Below, in pieces: positions 24,876 to 40,615 of a DNA stretch of 64,000 bases. The position numbers and the translations under genes are program-made. Positions within the stretch are counted from its first letter, which is position 1; each line of letters begins with the position of its first letter. The notes under the pieces are model-generated. The model did not search any database. It worked only from the letters and a program-made list of their open reading frames with translations, and had not been told where the DNA came from. Origin of the DNA: Akebia trifoliata (Eukaryota > Streptophyta > Magnoliopsida > Ranunculales > Lardizabalaceae); assembly GCA_017979445.1 (NCBI GenBank), contig CM030711.1, positions 45,245,560 through 45,309,559 on the forward strand, given 5' to 3'.

Positions 24876-25837
24876 AGAATTTTAATTGAATTTCTTTTTA
24901 TGTTTTATATATGATTTGTGGGGAGTACATCTAGCTAGTTATTGATCTTGGCTTGGATGGAACATGTTGTTGATTTTAAACATATAAACAAGGTTGAGAG
25001 TTGGATGAATTAGATGACTTGTTGTTCAATGTTATATAGTAAGGATATAAGATGTTGATAATCACTATCTTCTTCTTTTTCTTCTCTAGATTATTTAGCA
25101 ATGAATATTGTCATTTTTCCTATTTGATAATAAAATAAAAATTAATAACTAAAACCTAAAAATTTAATTTAATAAAAACAAAAAAAATCAATATTTATGG
25201 AACTGATTCATAGAAGAAAAAGATTGGTGTGAAGTTCTCAAAAACAAAACAACACATCTATGAAAGAGATGCAATTGCTTGGAATATAAGTCGCAAATAT
25301 CAGTGTAAGATAATTGTTAAAGTACACATGTTAGGATTTGATTAAGACTGTTTAATTAGTTGATCATATGGTTTCCATTATAAAAACACTTTTCTTACTA
25401 TCTTAGCAAGGAAAAAAGGCCTTACTAAGGCTCATCCACCTTCAAAACAAAATCTCGAGATTTGTTACGAATCTCAAGGTATTACTTTGACGGTGGATGA
25501 ATTTTAGTAAAGTCTTTTTTTTCGATTATGGGTTACTTTAATTACCTTTTTAAAATATGCCTCTCCATCTTAGCTCTATACCCCACACCGATGTACACAA
25601 TAAATATCCTTAAAAAACCTTAACAAAACAAAATATTCTTACATTTTCGATTTTTGAACACAAGGTAAAGAAATCTTATTGCTCTCTTATTTTGAATCCA
25701 TTAAATTCTTTCTTTTTTTTTTTTTTTTTTTTTAATATATTTTAAAGATCTGTAACGAGTATTATTGTAATTTCATATAATTGGACCATCTCATCAATTG
25801 ACGGTGATCGATCACAACAAACAACAAAACTGTAAGC

Positions 25838-26012
25838 AGGAGTGGAGCCAGAATTTTGCTCATGTTGGGACAATCTAGAGTGAAAAAAATAGTTGTGGGG
25901 ACAATAATGATAGATTTCTTTATCTGTCGCAATAACACATTAATCCATAGGATTTGAAAACTCTTGTGGGGGCAAGTGCCCTCACCGGCCCCACTCTAAA
26001 TCTGCTCCTGAC
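25838..26012. mobile_element. MITE-like remnant with CAGGAGTGGAGCC ends
   Basis: 'caggagtggagccagaa' at the left is mirrored by 'ctctaaatctgctcctg' at the right, with 'ggggccggtgagggcac'-type sequence inside on the minus strand. It looks like an old terminal-inverted-repeat element. The rest of 24876-26555 is AT-rich spacer, including a T run near 25712-25732. Confidence 0.5.
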
Positions 26013-26558
26013 TGTAAGACTTAACAAAACGAAAAATAAATAAATGGTTGCATATGATCCACATTTTCATTTTTCACACAGAAGCACCTTACAAAGCATT
26101 CTCCCAGTTGTATATTAACTAGGGCTAGGTACTTGAGATAAGCATGGAGACGATTTTTTTACATTTTTTTAAAAATAAATTTTTGTGGGGCCAATATAAT
26201 TGGGTAGTTGAATGTTGGGAGATATTGGTTTGTGGGAAATCTGAATTAATGCAAAGAGGAAAGATGGATATTGGTTCCTCTACCACCTTTATCTTTAATA
26301 TTTATTTCCTCACTCATACAAGGAAATAAAAGGGAGAACCTTCCGTGCAAGTTCATTTACAGAATTTAATTAATACAAGGACAGCTAATTAGATCACTTA
26401 ACACATCCCCTATAGTCATTATTTATTAATATGTTAAAGACTTAATGTCGTCCACCGACATGGTTTTGAATACTAGGAAGACTCCGAGTCAATTTGGGTT
26501 AGTTAGTTGTGCTCATTTGAGAAACATTAATTATTATAAATTACGTACAATTACTTGT

Positions 26559-26830
26559 TAGTTTGTATAAATTAGAGTTGCATTACATTTCAAACATTAG
26601 TTTGTACAAGTTGGAGTTGGTTACATTCCAAATGCTAGTTCTTACGAACTAGAGTTGCATTACGCTCTGAACGTAAGTTTGTACAAACTAGAGTTGAGTT
26701 ACACTAAAAATGTTAATTCGTACTAACTAAAGTTGCGTTACACTCTGAACAATAGTTCGTAAAAATTAGAGTTGCGTTACAATCCAAATGTTAGTTTGTA
26801 AAAACTGGAGCTACGTTCCACTATGAACTA
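26559..26830 (+). repeat. Minisatellite, about seven copies of a 39-bp unit
   Basis: A unit of the form TAGTTTGTACAAATTAGAGT followed by TGCGTTACAYTCCRAAYGT repeats about seven times with 70-90 percent similarity between units. Alternate units tend to end 'ccaaatg' or 'ctgaac', hinting at a two-unit higher-order repeat. Confidence 0.85.
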
Positions 26831-27379
26831 TCACGATCCATTTCAATATCTCGAAAACTCAGTCGAGATAATTATGCTTTGATTTTTTATTTTTTTAAGA
26901 GATAGAGACTAGATGGGCCAAATTCTTTATGACTAAGAGGGGGTAAAAGAGAAAAGACGATAAAATAAAGTTAGAGAGGCAAAAAGAAGAAAAGAGGAAA
27001 GGCAATTTACAAAATTGAAATAGTACTCTTAAAAAATGGACTCCAATAAGAAAGCCAATAAAGTTAAGGAATTCTTTTCTGAAAAGGAATAAAGTTCTCC
27101 TTGAATTACTCTCTTTATTGGCTTTGTAAATAGTTTGTAACATGTATATGTTTTCCTAACTCACCCTTTACTAGTGTTTTTCCAACCTCACCACCCTCAA
27201 AACTAAAAAACTCTCACCCTTTTTGACATTTTAAGTGAAAACAAAAAATGTGGAAATAATTTTTCCATGCGTATTTTTCCAAGAAAACTGATATTCCCTT
27301 GGAGACAAATTCTCTGCAATCATATAGACCATAAGGTGACAATTTAAAAGGAGTGATAAATTAACGTGCTAAAGATACA

Positions 27380-27500
27380 CTGTTTGTATGAGGATGATGT
27401 GGCAAGGGCATAAAGCCATAGATCTTTTCTTTGGGATACACGAGGAAGAAGATCTACGGTTCTGTGCCCTTGCCACTTCATCCTCGTACAGACCATATAT
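27380..27500. mobile_element. Foldback element (GGGATACACGAGG core)
   Basis: 'tgtatgaggatgatgtggca' and 'agggcataaagccatagatc' are mirrored by 'gatctacggttctgtgccct' and 'tgccacttcatcctcgtaca'. This makes a hairpin with about 50-bp arms. It lies about 300 bp downstream of the peroxidase stop codon and shares its core with the 55.0-kb and 57.2-kb copies. Confidence 0.7.
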
Positions 27501-27794
27501 TTTTTAGTGAGTCGATTTATCATTAGCCATTAATAAGATATGATTTTTGAAGTTTGAACATGACTGGATTTTGTGCTTTATTGTATTTCCTCCACCATCA
27601 TCAATGACTTGGCCATCTTTCTAACATGAATCTTGATCCTTCATTAATCTCCCAAACTATTTCATAAAATAAAAAAAAGGAATTCTACGTGGACAATATA
27701 TTTCAATAAAGAGAACTTTATTAATTTTTTTCACAAAATACATCTAGTAAACATAAATTACTATAGAGATTAAGAGACAAGTTGATCTTCAGAA

Positions 27795-31198
<3,404 letters not shown>

Positions 31199-34109
31199 AG
31201 AGAGCTTAAGATAGAATAAGTTGATAGAGAGTGCTAATTAGTGTGTTTGTTAATCCTTCCAGACTACAGTGGTGGACTCCTATTTATAGATCTCTAACAA
31301 AGAATATTTTTCCTCCATTTTTCAAAATTTCGATTATATGGTCCAACCTGACAAAAAGGTCAAAAGTATATAATTATTAAAGAGAGGAAGTGTATTCACA
31401 CCAACCCTCTACAAAATGCCACATGACATCATATTTTATTTTATTTGGGTGGCGTGGGGTGGGGGTGGGGGGGAGGACTGCACCAAAAATAAGAATGACT
31501 ATTAATTTAGGGTTGTTTGATTCTAATATAACTGTAAGTTTTTCGAACCGAAACAATTTCTCCTAAAACACAAAATACCATATTTTCCTTTAGAGCTTAG
31601 TTGGGTTGGAGGCTCTGTGCTCTCTGTGATCACTAGGTTATATATTTAATGAACAAAACCTAAATCCCAAACATCTAACTCAACATGCTTGGAAATCCAA
31701 CCATACGTTTATGTGAGTCATTGAGGTTATATGTTTGAACCCGACATCTATAATAATCAATCGGCTTGATTTTTGTCTTCTTGTATAGTGTTTCATTTAA
31801 AAGTGTATTGAATTAAGATGTGGATCTTAACCATGTATTTGGATGAAAAAACATGACCAAGTTATTTGATTATTGAGAGGAGTTATTTTAAATGGGTTTT
31901 GGATTAGATACCAATGCCTAGCCTAGTTTACTTGAACATATTCCAACAATGGTCTTATTAGTTAAAACTTGGATTGTCGTGGGAGGCTCAATTTGGATTT
32001 GTGGAATTTATTAATACTTTAGTGACTCCACTTGGCCTCCTCCGAGATTGCTTTTTTTTTTTTTTAATTTTTTTAATTTTTCCCACAAATTCAACACTTG
32101 GAGGAGATGTTTATCTCCCCCACCCCGTAAAAAAAAGAAAAAAAAAAAAAAGAAAAAAAAAAGAAAAAAATTGTAAGTAGAGAAAATATTTATCTCCTCC
32201 ACAAAATTGTAGTAGAGTGGAACCTATAGTTATGTTTTATTATATATATTAAAATTTTCTCATGTCGTATGTTCAGATATTCTCTGTAAAGTTAAAGTAG
32301 GTAAAAGAAGAAAGATGATAAAGTTAGAGTGATATATTAAAAAAAAAAGATAAAAGAGAAAAGATAATAAAATAAAAATAGTATTTAGAGAGGAGAGGTA
32401 ATACAATAAAGTTGAAGGAGTGAAACAGAGGTAGTGTAGATCACACTTCTTTGTAGTTTGGGGGGGGACTAGAAAAGTAGGATCTACCGTTGTGTTTTAT
32501 TGTATAAATTAACTTAACTCTTCTGAACTGACTCATAATTTTTAACTCGAGTTTTAAAACTACGATTTGGCCTGCTCTACGTACCCCCACTAGTACACGT
32601 GATATCAACGCACTCAAATCTTTTAAAATTATACTTTGACCTGACGCACTAATATCTTTCCACAGTGTGTGAACGGAATTGTGTTTGAAGAATCTGATCA
32701 TTAAGTCAATTAAATCGCCCAAGTAAAGTAAATTTATTTATTATTTATTTTTTAAATGTAGCCTCTAAAAAAGCTTGGCAAATTCGTCAAAAAGAGGGAC
32801 TCTTCTCAACTAGGCCCAAATTTCAAGTTGAGCCCGACCATACCTTTGTGGGCTCGGGATGAAGGACCTAACCATTTGTTTTTTTTTTAGACAGTGTTAG
32901 TGGGCTCCATTGAGACTCCTATTCTTAATCAAAGTTCTCCATTTTAACTTTAATTCTCACTAAAATTGGAATCCCTCACAACATAAACAACTAGATTGAG
33001 AGCTGAACCATAAGTTGCTAAAATTTGTTATAAAAATAATGAGGAAAATATGCGACTCAAAATCATAAATTTATTAATGGTGACAATGTGAAGATATCTT
33101 AGACAGTATGTCGAGGATTGAACCCATGTATGAAGCGATATGCCAAGTTCAGTCAACAACTTGATGTTTTGCATGATTGGTTGTGGATGTTACACTACCC
33201 TAATATTTTCGAAAGCATTATAAAATACTTATAAAAAACACTTTGACTCTCAAGTAAGATTTAAAGTAGCATAACTCTCGTAACGGAAAAACAAGACCAT
33301 TAAACTAGAGACATACAAAAGCATAACAATTGTCATCTTGCCCTAAAACATAAAAATTTCGTTTCGAGTTTGAAGCTTTTGTTTCTTGTTTTCAATTACT
33401 ATGCACTGTAAAGCGTTCAATTTTTTTTTTTTTTAATGTGCTATATCTTTCCTGTTTTTAATATGTTGAACTTGACTTTCACATCATGCCATGCAACATC
33501 TTTTTTATGGTATTTTAATTTCATATTTGCAATCGTCCTCATGAAGTCTTGAATGTTAAGAGCCCCCTTATTAAATTGATCAAGTATTTAATTTTTAATT
33601 TTTTAATTTTTTGGATAATCTCCTTATGAGGATAAGCAACAATGTTGTCCCAATATTCAAACTGCTAGATTTTCACGTTGATTTTGGGACGATATTATTA
33701 TTTTTGGAAAGAAGAAACACATAATAATTATGACATTTACAAGATTATGTAAAGGGGATGAATGCTAATTGGTTAGAATAAATTGAATTATTAGGATTTA
33801 ATAAATTTTATTATAATCTTTGGAATTTATCTCAATGAACTCATGTTATTGCTGGTAAGTGTTCCTATGCTAGTTAGGCAACTTTTTATTGTTTATTATT
33901 TTATCTCTAAAGCAGCAATCAAATTCTAAGATCCAATAGCATATATATTGGTTATTTAAATAAAATTAACCTGTTTATTAGTCAAAATTTGGGTATTATA
34001 TTTATGTCAAATCCTTATCCTTGTTGCCCTCTTTGTAGGTTTTGACATTTCTTGATTAGTCAAAGAAATACAACAAAAGCAGTTTTCATAGTTTTGGTGT
34101 GCAAGCAGT

Positions 34110-34110
<1 letters not shown>

Positions 34111-34174
<64 letters not shown>
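34111..34174 (+). repeat. Compound (CT)n(CA)n microsatellite
   Basis: Nine CT units run directly into about 23 CA units. Such a tract is likely to be length-polymorphic. Confidence 0.95.
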
Positions 34175-34177
<3 letters not shown>

Positions 34178-35145
34178 TATCTTGTTATCTTTATATTTGC
34201 CAACTTTGTTTAATGTTAGTCAAATCCAAGAAGCTTAATTTGATTATGTATTGAACCAAAACAAATCTAATTTGGATTTTGGGACTTAAACCAACCACCA
34301 CTCACACCCATTGTCACAAAATTTGGAAGAATTTTCGTACAAGATAGAAACCCGATTAATCAGTAACGCTGATTTTCCGATTAATAGGAAAATTGACGAT
34401 ATTTTTTTTGCCGACTGTCTTCCCTATTTTGTGATCTTGATTTATTCCTAAAACCCTTCTTTGACTTCAATTCTTCTAGTTTCTTCCAAATTCTTACCCT
34501 TATTTTTTCATATTTCTCAATACCCGGTACCTGTTCCAATTATTGTAGGATCAGATTTTGATCAAAATATTAAATCTGTTAAAGACTTGATTCGACTTTT
34601 TAATTTCACGTTAAACTTGGTGTTTCTTAATAATTTAAAAAAGAAAACGAGGAGATAAAGCTCATATACACTCATTTGTATGAAGAAAAAGAGTTGGTAG
34701 GAACAAAACTATCTCTTGATTGTAGAGATGTGGAGTTAGTATGGTCGAAATATAATTACGCACAATCTCATTGGCGGTTGAGAAAATAAAACAATCACAC
34801 AAGACAAGGATTTACGTGATTCAAAAAGATTATCGATAATTACTGGCCAGAACAATGTAAATTTCTTCTTCACGAAATAATCTTTAAAACTCACTTAAAA
34901 AAATCTTACCAAGAATAAAAAAACAATCAAACCCCAATAGCCAAAATATGAACATGGGGGACTCAAGAGTGTAATAGATTCATAATTTGGTATGAACATG
35001 GGGGACTCAAGTATTTTTCATAGAAATATTAGATGAAATTGTATAATGTGGTATAAGTTGGAAGTTTCCTTTGTAGATATTCAACAAAAATCACATGGTA
35101 GGATCCATGCATGTTGGATATGGCACCTACATGCAGAGGTGTCAA

Positions 35146-35595
35146 ATGTCAATGAACTTGGCGCTTTTGTGGATTTATCTTCCATATTTTGGTGAATATT
35201 CGAGATACACCCGCGTTTTGAAAACAGATGACATACCTCCTTGACCATGGACATCTTTAGATGACTAATAAAAATGATAAAAATACCCTTATCTTCAACC
35301 TTATGCAAAATAAATAAATCAATAAATTTATTTATACCCAAAACCCCGTCTTCAACTGTGAATTTTAGTGGCAAGCCAACAACTCCGATGATTTCGAGGA
35401 AATAGATTTTGGAGGAAAAAAAAAACAGTTTTGCAAATGGTTGATGATGAGGGCATTTTGGTTATATTTGTTAGTTTCCCATAAAAGACCATAGTCAAGG
35501 GGTATGTTATCAAGTTGAAAATACGTAGAGTATCTCAAATAAATTCTCCAAAACCTAAAGGGTTATGTCTAAATTTCCTTAACTTTAATAATTAG
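35146..35595. mobile_element. Non-autonomous transposon (CATACCTCCTTGACC family)
   Basis: 'gatgacatacctccttgacc' near the left and 'aagaccatagtcaaggggta' near the right are mirrored. The right end reads 'aacctaaagggttatgtcta', against 'ttttggtgaatattcgagat' on the left. The family also occurs in peroxidase intron 2. Confidence 0.6.
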
Positions 35596-36039
35596 AAGCT
35601 TAGTCACAACTTATATTTAGAGACCGGCCCCATTTTGCCAGCAATTTGATTGAGCTTGGGACCTGAAATGTTTGAGCTCAATTTACCGGATCGGGCCTTT
35701 ATTGGATCATCTCAACAATCTGATCCAATAACAATCACACTATATCCGATTAGATGAACTAAGAAAAATAAAATATAGATATAAATCGTATATTTATGCA
35801 AAATACATAATTTATATGAATCATCCTTTGTTATTTGATTTGGATATATAATTGATTCGATATCTTTTCAAATTGGATCCTAAAATCTTGGTTCAAACCA
35901 TAAATTATAGGTTCAGATTGGATTTGGGTCTGATCCGATCCGTTAACAGCAGTAGTACCACCACATGTCATTTTGGAAAATTTTCCATTTTATAATTTTT
36001 AATAATTAAAAAAAAAACAAATAAATCGATGGTTAGAAA

Positions 36040-36445
36040 TCATCCATGCGTGCACCGAGTCACCGACTCAAAAGAATCTACCACGTGGCACATTTTAATC
36101 GCGTCGTAGCTCCACGTAGATAATAAAGCCACATAAAAAATTTGCTCCGATTCTCTTGACTTTCCTTTATTTTTGGACGGTGCGTACGTTAAACCCTAGA
36201 GAGGGTTAGGGTTTTTTATATCAGAAACCCCCACAATTTTAGGGTTCGCGGAAGACCGTCTTTTCTTACAACAAGAACCCTAGAAACTTGAAAGATCGAT
36301 CCTTTCTACCTATCTGATCTCCATGAAAGTTCTCTTCTTCTTGATCTTTCTGTAAGTAATCCAAGTAATTTTTGAATTTGATTCTCTTCTGAAATCAAGA
36401 AACCCTAGCTTTCGATCCCAAACCCCTTAAAAATCCCTAATTTCA
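36040..36445 (+). promoter_or_regulatory. TIM23 promoter and 5' UTR with G-box and telo-box
   Basis: A G-box core CACGTG lies at 36082-36087. A telo-box AAACCCTA lies at 36191-36198, followed by its inverse 'ttagggtttttt' at about 36205-36216. Telo-boxes are common near the start sites of plant translation and mitochondrial-biogenesis genes. A possible 5' UTR intron donor, 'ctgtaagt', is seen at about 36350-36357, but its acceptor cannot be fixed. Confidence 0.55.
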
Positions 36446-36985
36446 ATGGCGGATTCTTCCGATCGAAAGTATCGTCAATACCACCCATACCAAGATCTCA
36501 ATATTCCGATCCAAAACCTCTACAACCTCCCAACCTCTCCTGAATTTCTCTTCAACGAAGAGGCTGCCGTTCAACGTCGTTCATGGGGTGAGAATCTACA
36601 ATATTATACAGGATCTGGGTACCTCACAGGTGCCATTGTTGGGGGCGTTAAGGGCTCCATCGAAGGTCTCAAAGCAGCGGAACCCGGCGATACCCTGAAG
36701 CTTCGGACTAATAGGGTTTTGAATTGTGGTGGACAGACTGGAAGAAGGTTCGGGAATTCTTTGGGTGTTATGGGTTTGATTTTTGCGGGATTGGAGAGTG
36801 GGATGGTATACATGAGGGATACCGATGATTTGCTGAACAGCGTTTTAGCTGGATTGGGCACTGGAGCGCTCTACAAGGCGGCGGCTGGCCCGCGGTCTGC
36901 GGTTGTTGCAGGTGCGATTGGAGGGTTGGCTGCTGGTGCCGCTGTCGCGGGCAAGCAGGTGATCAAAAGATACGTTCCTATATAG
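36446..36985 (+). CDS. TIM23: Mitochondrial inner-membrane translocase subunit TIM23
   Basis: TIM23 forms the channel of the presequence translocase that carries precursors across or into the mitochondrial inner membrane. This intronless coding region gives 179 aa, close to Arabidopsis TIM23 isoforms. The N-terminal part has the plant-typical YHPYQ (residues 12-16) and [11 protein letters not shown] (26-36), then RRSWGENL (44-51). Four hydrophobic segments follow at about 54-75, 102-122, 129-147 and 152-169. A perfect PRAT-family motif spans Gly110 to Gly140, with Phe113, Arg124, Asp128, Gly136 and Gly140 at the required spacing. The C-terminus (GKQVIKRY) matches the plant family. It looks functional. 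The start is the only sensible ATG, after a 5' leader holding telo-box sequence. Confidence 0.95.
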   Translation: MADSSDRKYRQYHPYQDLNIPIQNLYNLPTSPEFLFNEEAAVQRRSWGENLQYYTGSGYLTGAIVGGVKGSIEGLKAAEPGDTLKLRTNRVLNCGGQTGRRFGNSLGVMGLIFAGLESGMVYMRDTDDLLNSVLAGLGTGALYKAAAGPRSAVVAGAIGGLAAGAAVAGKQVIKRYVPI

Positions 36986-39345
36986 AGAAAATTAGTGAAC
37001 TTTTATCTTCTTTTTTTTCGTGTTTTCCAAATCAATCATATTGTGGTTTTGGGTTCAATGAGTTTAGTTTCTTTTATTGTTACATTTGATGGGATTATTA
37101 TGGTTTTATTATAATTACAATTTGTAGGTCAATCCGTCGACTTCCCTTTAGGGCTGCACCAAATTGAATGGGATTTTGTAATAGTGGATGGATTTTCTCT
37201 TTCAATTGTTTAGTTCCATCTGGTCTTATTATATTGTTAGATGCGAATGGGTGAATATGGTTATGTTAGTTACACCTTACTTGATTGGAGATGGCATTTT
37301 GACGCTCTTCTATGATGAGAATGCATTATAGTATGTTCACATCTGTTTTGAACTATTGTTTTGTTATAGAATTTGTCTGGTTTTTCATGATTTAAGTATG
37401 TGGACAATGTTGTATAGTTTTGTTTCCTTTTGGGTCACAGTAGCCCTGGAGAGCAAGGGTCATTCTGTTTCTGAACTACTGATTGCGGTTGCGAGCTTTC
37501 ATGTTGCAGGGTAGAACAATTTTATGTTTGCATTTTTTTTTCCATGATCTTAGGACCCGTCGAAAGGATGGGGATTTAGGTGCAAGAGGAAGAACAAGTG
37601 AAAAAACTAGATGGATGACTGATTTGATGTGTGATGTGATGTTGATTCATATAGTATTATCAATTTGCCTAGGTTGGTGAGTGTGCTGGTGTGGGTATTT
37701 TGTTGTTGGCTTCCGATGTTAAGTGGGTTGTGGGGATGTTGAATAGAAAAGGCGATCTTGATAAACTGCCTAAACCATGTCAAATTTCCATTTGTTCCAT
37801 GAGCACAAGGGTGGAGAAGGTATGGTGGGATTGGGTGAGGAGAACATGGAATAATGTTTGGCTGAGCTGGTGTTCTTGGAGAAAACCCAAAATGGGATTT
37901 CTGAAGGAGAATGAAGTTCAGGCATCCGTTCTCTGATATTTGCTTTGTGTTTATCTTTGTACCCATGTGCCCCAAGGGAATTATATAGACTCTGAGCTAT
38001 TATGTCAGGGAGCAGACGATATCAAGAATGATCAAGTTTTGGAGTAAGGGAGAAATGTGTCATCGACCATTTCTTTCCCATTGTATGAGGTAATGATTTG
38101 GTTGCATGCCTTTATGAGTTCTTGTGATTCTAGCGAGTCAGGCAAGCAATGCTCATATAGGAGTAAGTAATATTTCTTGCATGCTTCCATATAGGAGTAA
38201 GTGATATTTCTTCCATGCTCATAGAAGTTGAGCATCACCTTTTGCTTGTGCCCTAGTATCTCGGACCATCAAGGTGGACTTAAATCTTGATTCTTCCACC
38301 TTTGTTGGTGTTAAGGACGTTGCCTGGTTAGGTAGATTGCAAGCTGCTGTTTTTGGGGATTCGACAAGCATTTGTTGCTATTGAAAAAAAGGGATCATTT
38401 GTTGCTATAGACAATTTTTTGCACAATGATTTTGAGTGGGTTGGCCAATTCTTTAACTAGTGTCAAAATCTGGGAGCTATTGCATTCTATGTTATCTGGT
38501 GGAACCATTAATCCAAGTATGTTTGGTGTTCCTTCACCTTTTTGCTATCACCTCCATAATGGAGTCATCAAAATGTAATCATTTTGCTCTGGCGGGTGCA
38601 TGAGCTGGTTTGGATAAGTTATTTGCTACCGTTGGACGCCAAGTGGGACGTGGCTGTGGGAATGCCAAGTGTAGGAGCAGTGACTTGGGTAGATTGCCTA
38701 GACCACTACCCAATTCGATAGCAAAGTATCGAACAATGAACCGGTTCGCAATACGATTTGCTCTGAGTTCGTGAATTGCAACGAACCACATGAATTCCCT
38801 TTTACTTTAATTGTTTTACATCGCCCTCCACAAGTCAATTATAGATGTCCCCCAAAAAAATTAAACTGATGACAGACCCCTTTGAGCTTGGTCTTTATTT
38901 AATAGACCAATGAAAAATGACCAAATACCCTCATTTTCAACATATAAATGAAAATGACTTGATATTTTCTTCCCAAAATCTGTCATTTTCAATCACTTTT
39001 TCACCCTACTCATCACTTCAACCTTCAAATACTCTCGTCTCTATCTACCCTTACGAATAAGGTTCATTTGTAAGTGGCAAACCACGAACCATTAACCTGA
39101 ATTCGAATTGAGCAAACCCACGAAACAAGTAACATAGGCCTAAACGAAGTCAATTGTCGTTTGGTCCTTATTGCAAAAGGAGATGAGAGAAGGTTGGATG
39201 GAGAAGGTGAGAAGAGTATGAAGATAAAGGTTTGGTTGAGTAGATTAGGGAAAAAAAACTTAATAGTGATTTTACAAGAGGGGAGGAAGCACAGAGGATT
39301 AACTAGGATTAACCTCCGTGATTCTTTGTCCACTTTTATTTTATT
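36986..39345. other. TIM23 3' flank and spacer; no further gene recognised
   Basis: The first few hundred bases should be the 3' UTR. ORFs at about 37480-37940 lack recognisable domains. Short direct repeats are visible near 38150-38230 ('cataggagtaagtaatatttctt' appears twice with one change). A truncated copy of the CCTCCTTGAC-type transposon lies at about 38815-39030. Confidence 0.5.
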
Positions 39346-39349
39346 ATAT

Positions 39350-39760
39350 TATATTATAATGTATAAAATGTGTACAGATACATTTGGATATGTAAGTTGT
39401 TAACACAACTATCTTTAATATAATAATATGATATAATATAATAATAATGTTAATATTAATTATACATGAGCCCTTTAACAATTCAATAATTTCAAATTAT
39501 TTCCTTTGTTATGTATAACCATACTTAAACCCAATTTTATAAAAAAAATTATTTATTTTAATATAATGATTATTAAAATAAATATTTTTTTAATAAAATT
39601 GAGTTTAAGTATAATTATTTATAAAAGAGGGGCTGATTTGAAATTATTGAATTGTTAAAGGAGTTATGTATAATTAAGATTATATTATTATATTAAATGG
39701 GTTGTGTCAACAACTTTCATATCCAGGTGTATCTGTTTACATTTTATATATTATGTAATT
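39350..39760. mobile_element. About 400-bp AT-rich palindrome, MITE-like
   Basis: Nearly the whole segment is an inverted repeat. 'gatacatttggatatgtaag', 'ccctttaacaattcaataat' and 'taaacccaattttat' are mirrored by 'ataaaattgagttta', 'attattgaattgttaaagg' and 'catatccaggtgtatc'. The centre is AT only. Confidence 0.75.
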
Positions 39761-39834
39761 GTATTCTCTCTTCTCATATCTTCTATCATTTCTCCATTCT
39801 CAAGGGAACTTGGTGTCCAGGGATTATGTGAAGA

Positions 39835-40615
39835 GTGAAATAACTAGTGATAATGTCTGCCATGCCTCTTGGCATGGTAGGTAGGGAATTGTAGCAAGGC
39901 TGTGATGTTGATGTGAAGTCATGCTGTTGGTTGAGCTTGTACTGGCGTTCCGTCGTTCAAGTATTTGTGTAGAGTATTTGTACCCTTTGTTCACTTGCTC
40001 ACCAGTTAGGCATATAGCCAACATTAGGTATTGGCGGTTTGGTTGAATCGTCTCCATTCTCCCATCAAGATTGGTGAGGAAGTGTGTCAGGTCCTGAATA
40101 CCTAATGGATTCTCGCCTTGGGGCCTCAAGGCCTAGGTTTCTTTCACCCCCAACCCTCTCATCCCCTCCCCTATCCTGCCCTGCCCTACCCCTCCCCGAC
40201 CCTACCCTACGCCATCATTAGTGATTTTACCTTTTTTTACAGCATATTTTGATTTCCTGTGCTTTGGGAGCATGAGAGGGAAAAAATAACCAGTGTCCGG
40301 TTCGGCCATGCCTTTGGGTATTGTAGGGAATTGCGGTAGGGCGATGATGTTGATGTGAAGTCATGTTGTTGGTTGAGCTCATACATGCATACTGTTTTTG
40401 GAAGTATTTCTGTGCAGTAGTCATATAATCTGTTCCCTTGCTCCCCAGTTTGCATGTAGCCAAGGTTAACTTTTGGCGGGTTGGATAATCTCCATTGCCC
40501 ATCAGGGATTTGTGAGGAACTGTGCTGTTGTGTGAGCTCATACATGCGTACTGTTTCTAAATTTACAGTCACGAATGAATACAGACCTGATGGGTTTTCG
40601 TGCACTCTCAAAAAG
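39835..40615. repeat. Diverged tandem duplication of about 430 bp
   Basis: Two blocks, about 39840-40100 and 40285-40545, align over most of their length. Shared phrases include 'gatgttgatgtgaagtcatg', 'tgttggttgagc', 'ttgctc(a/c)ccagtt' and 'ctccatt'. A CT/CC-rich spacer ('ccctcccctatcctgccctg') separates them. The opposite-strand reading frames (100-124 codons) share segments but match no protein I recognise. Confidence 0.65.

Larger units (their letters stand above)
31200..36039. other. Intergenic spacer between peroxidase and TIM23
   Basis: No gene is recognised. The stretch holds AT-rich spacer; T-rich and A-rich inverted tracts ('ctccaagtgttgaattt' type) at about 32030-32200; a G-rich tract at 31448-31476; the CT/CA microsatellite at 34111-34174; a transposon copy at 35146-35595; and imperfect palindromes with 'gatccgat' phrases near 35630-35950. 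All ORFs here are short and lack recognisable motifs. Confidence 0.55.
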
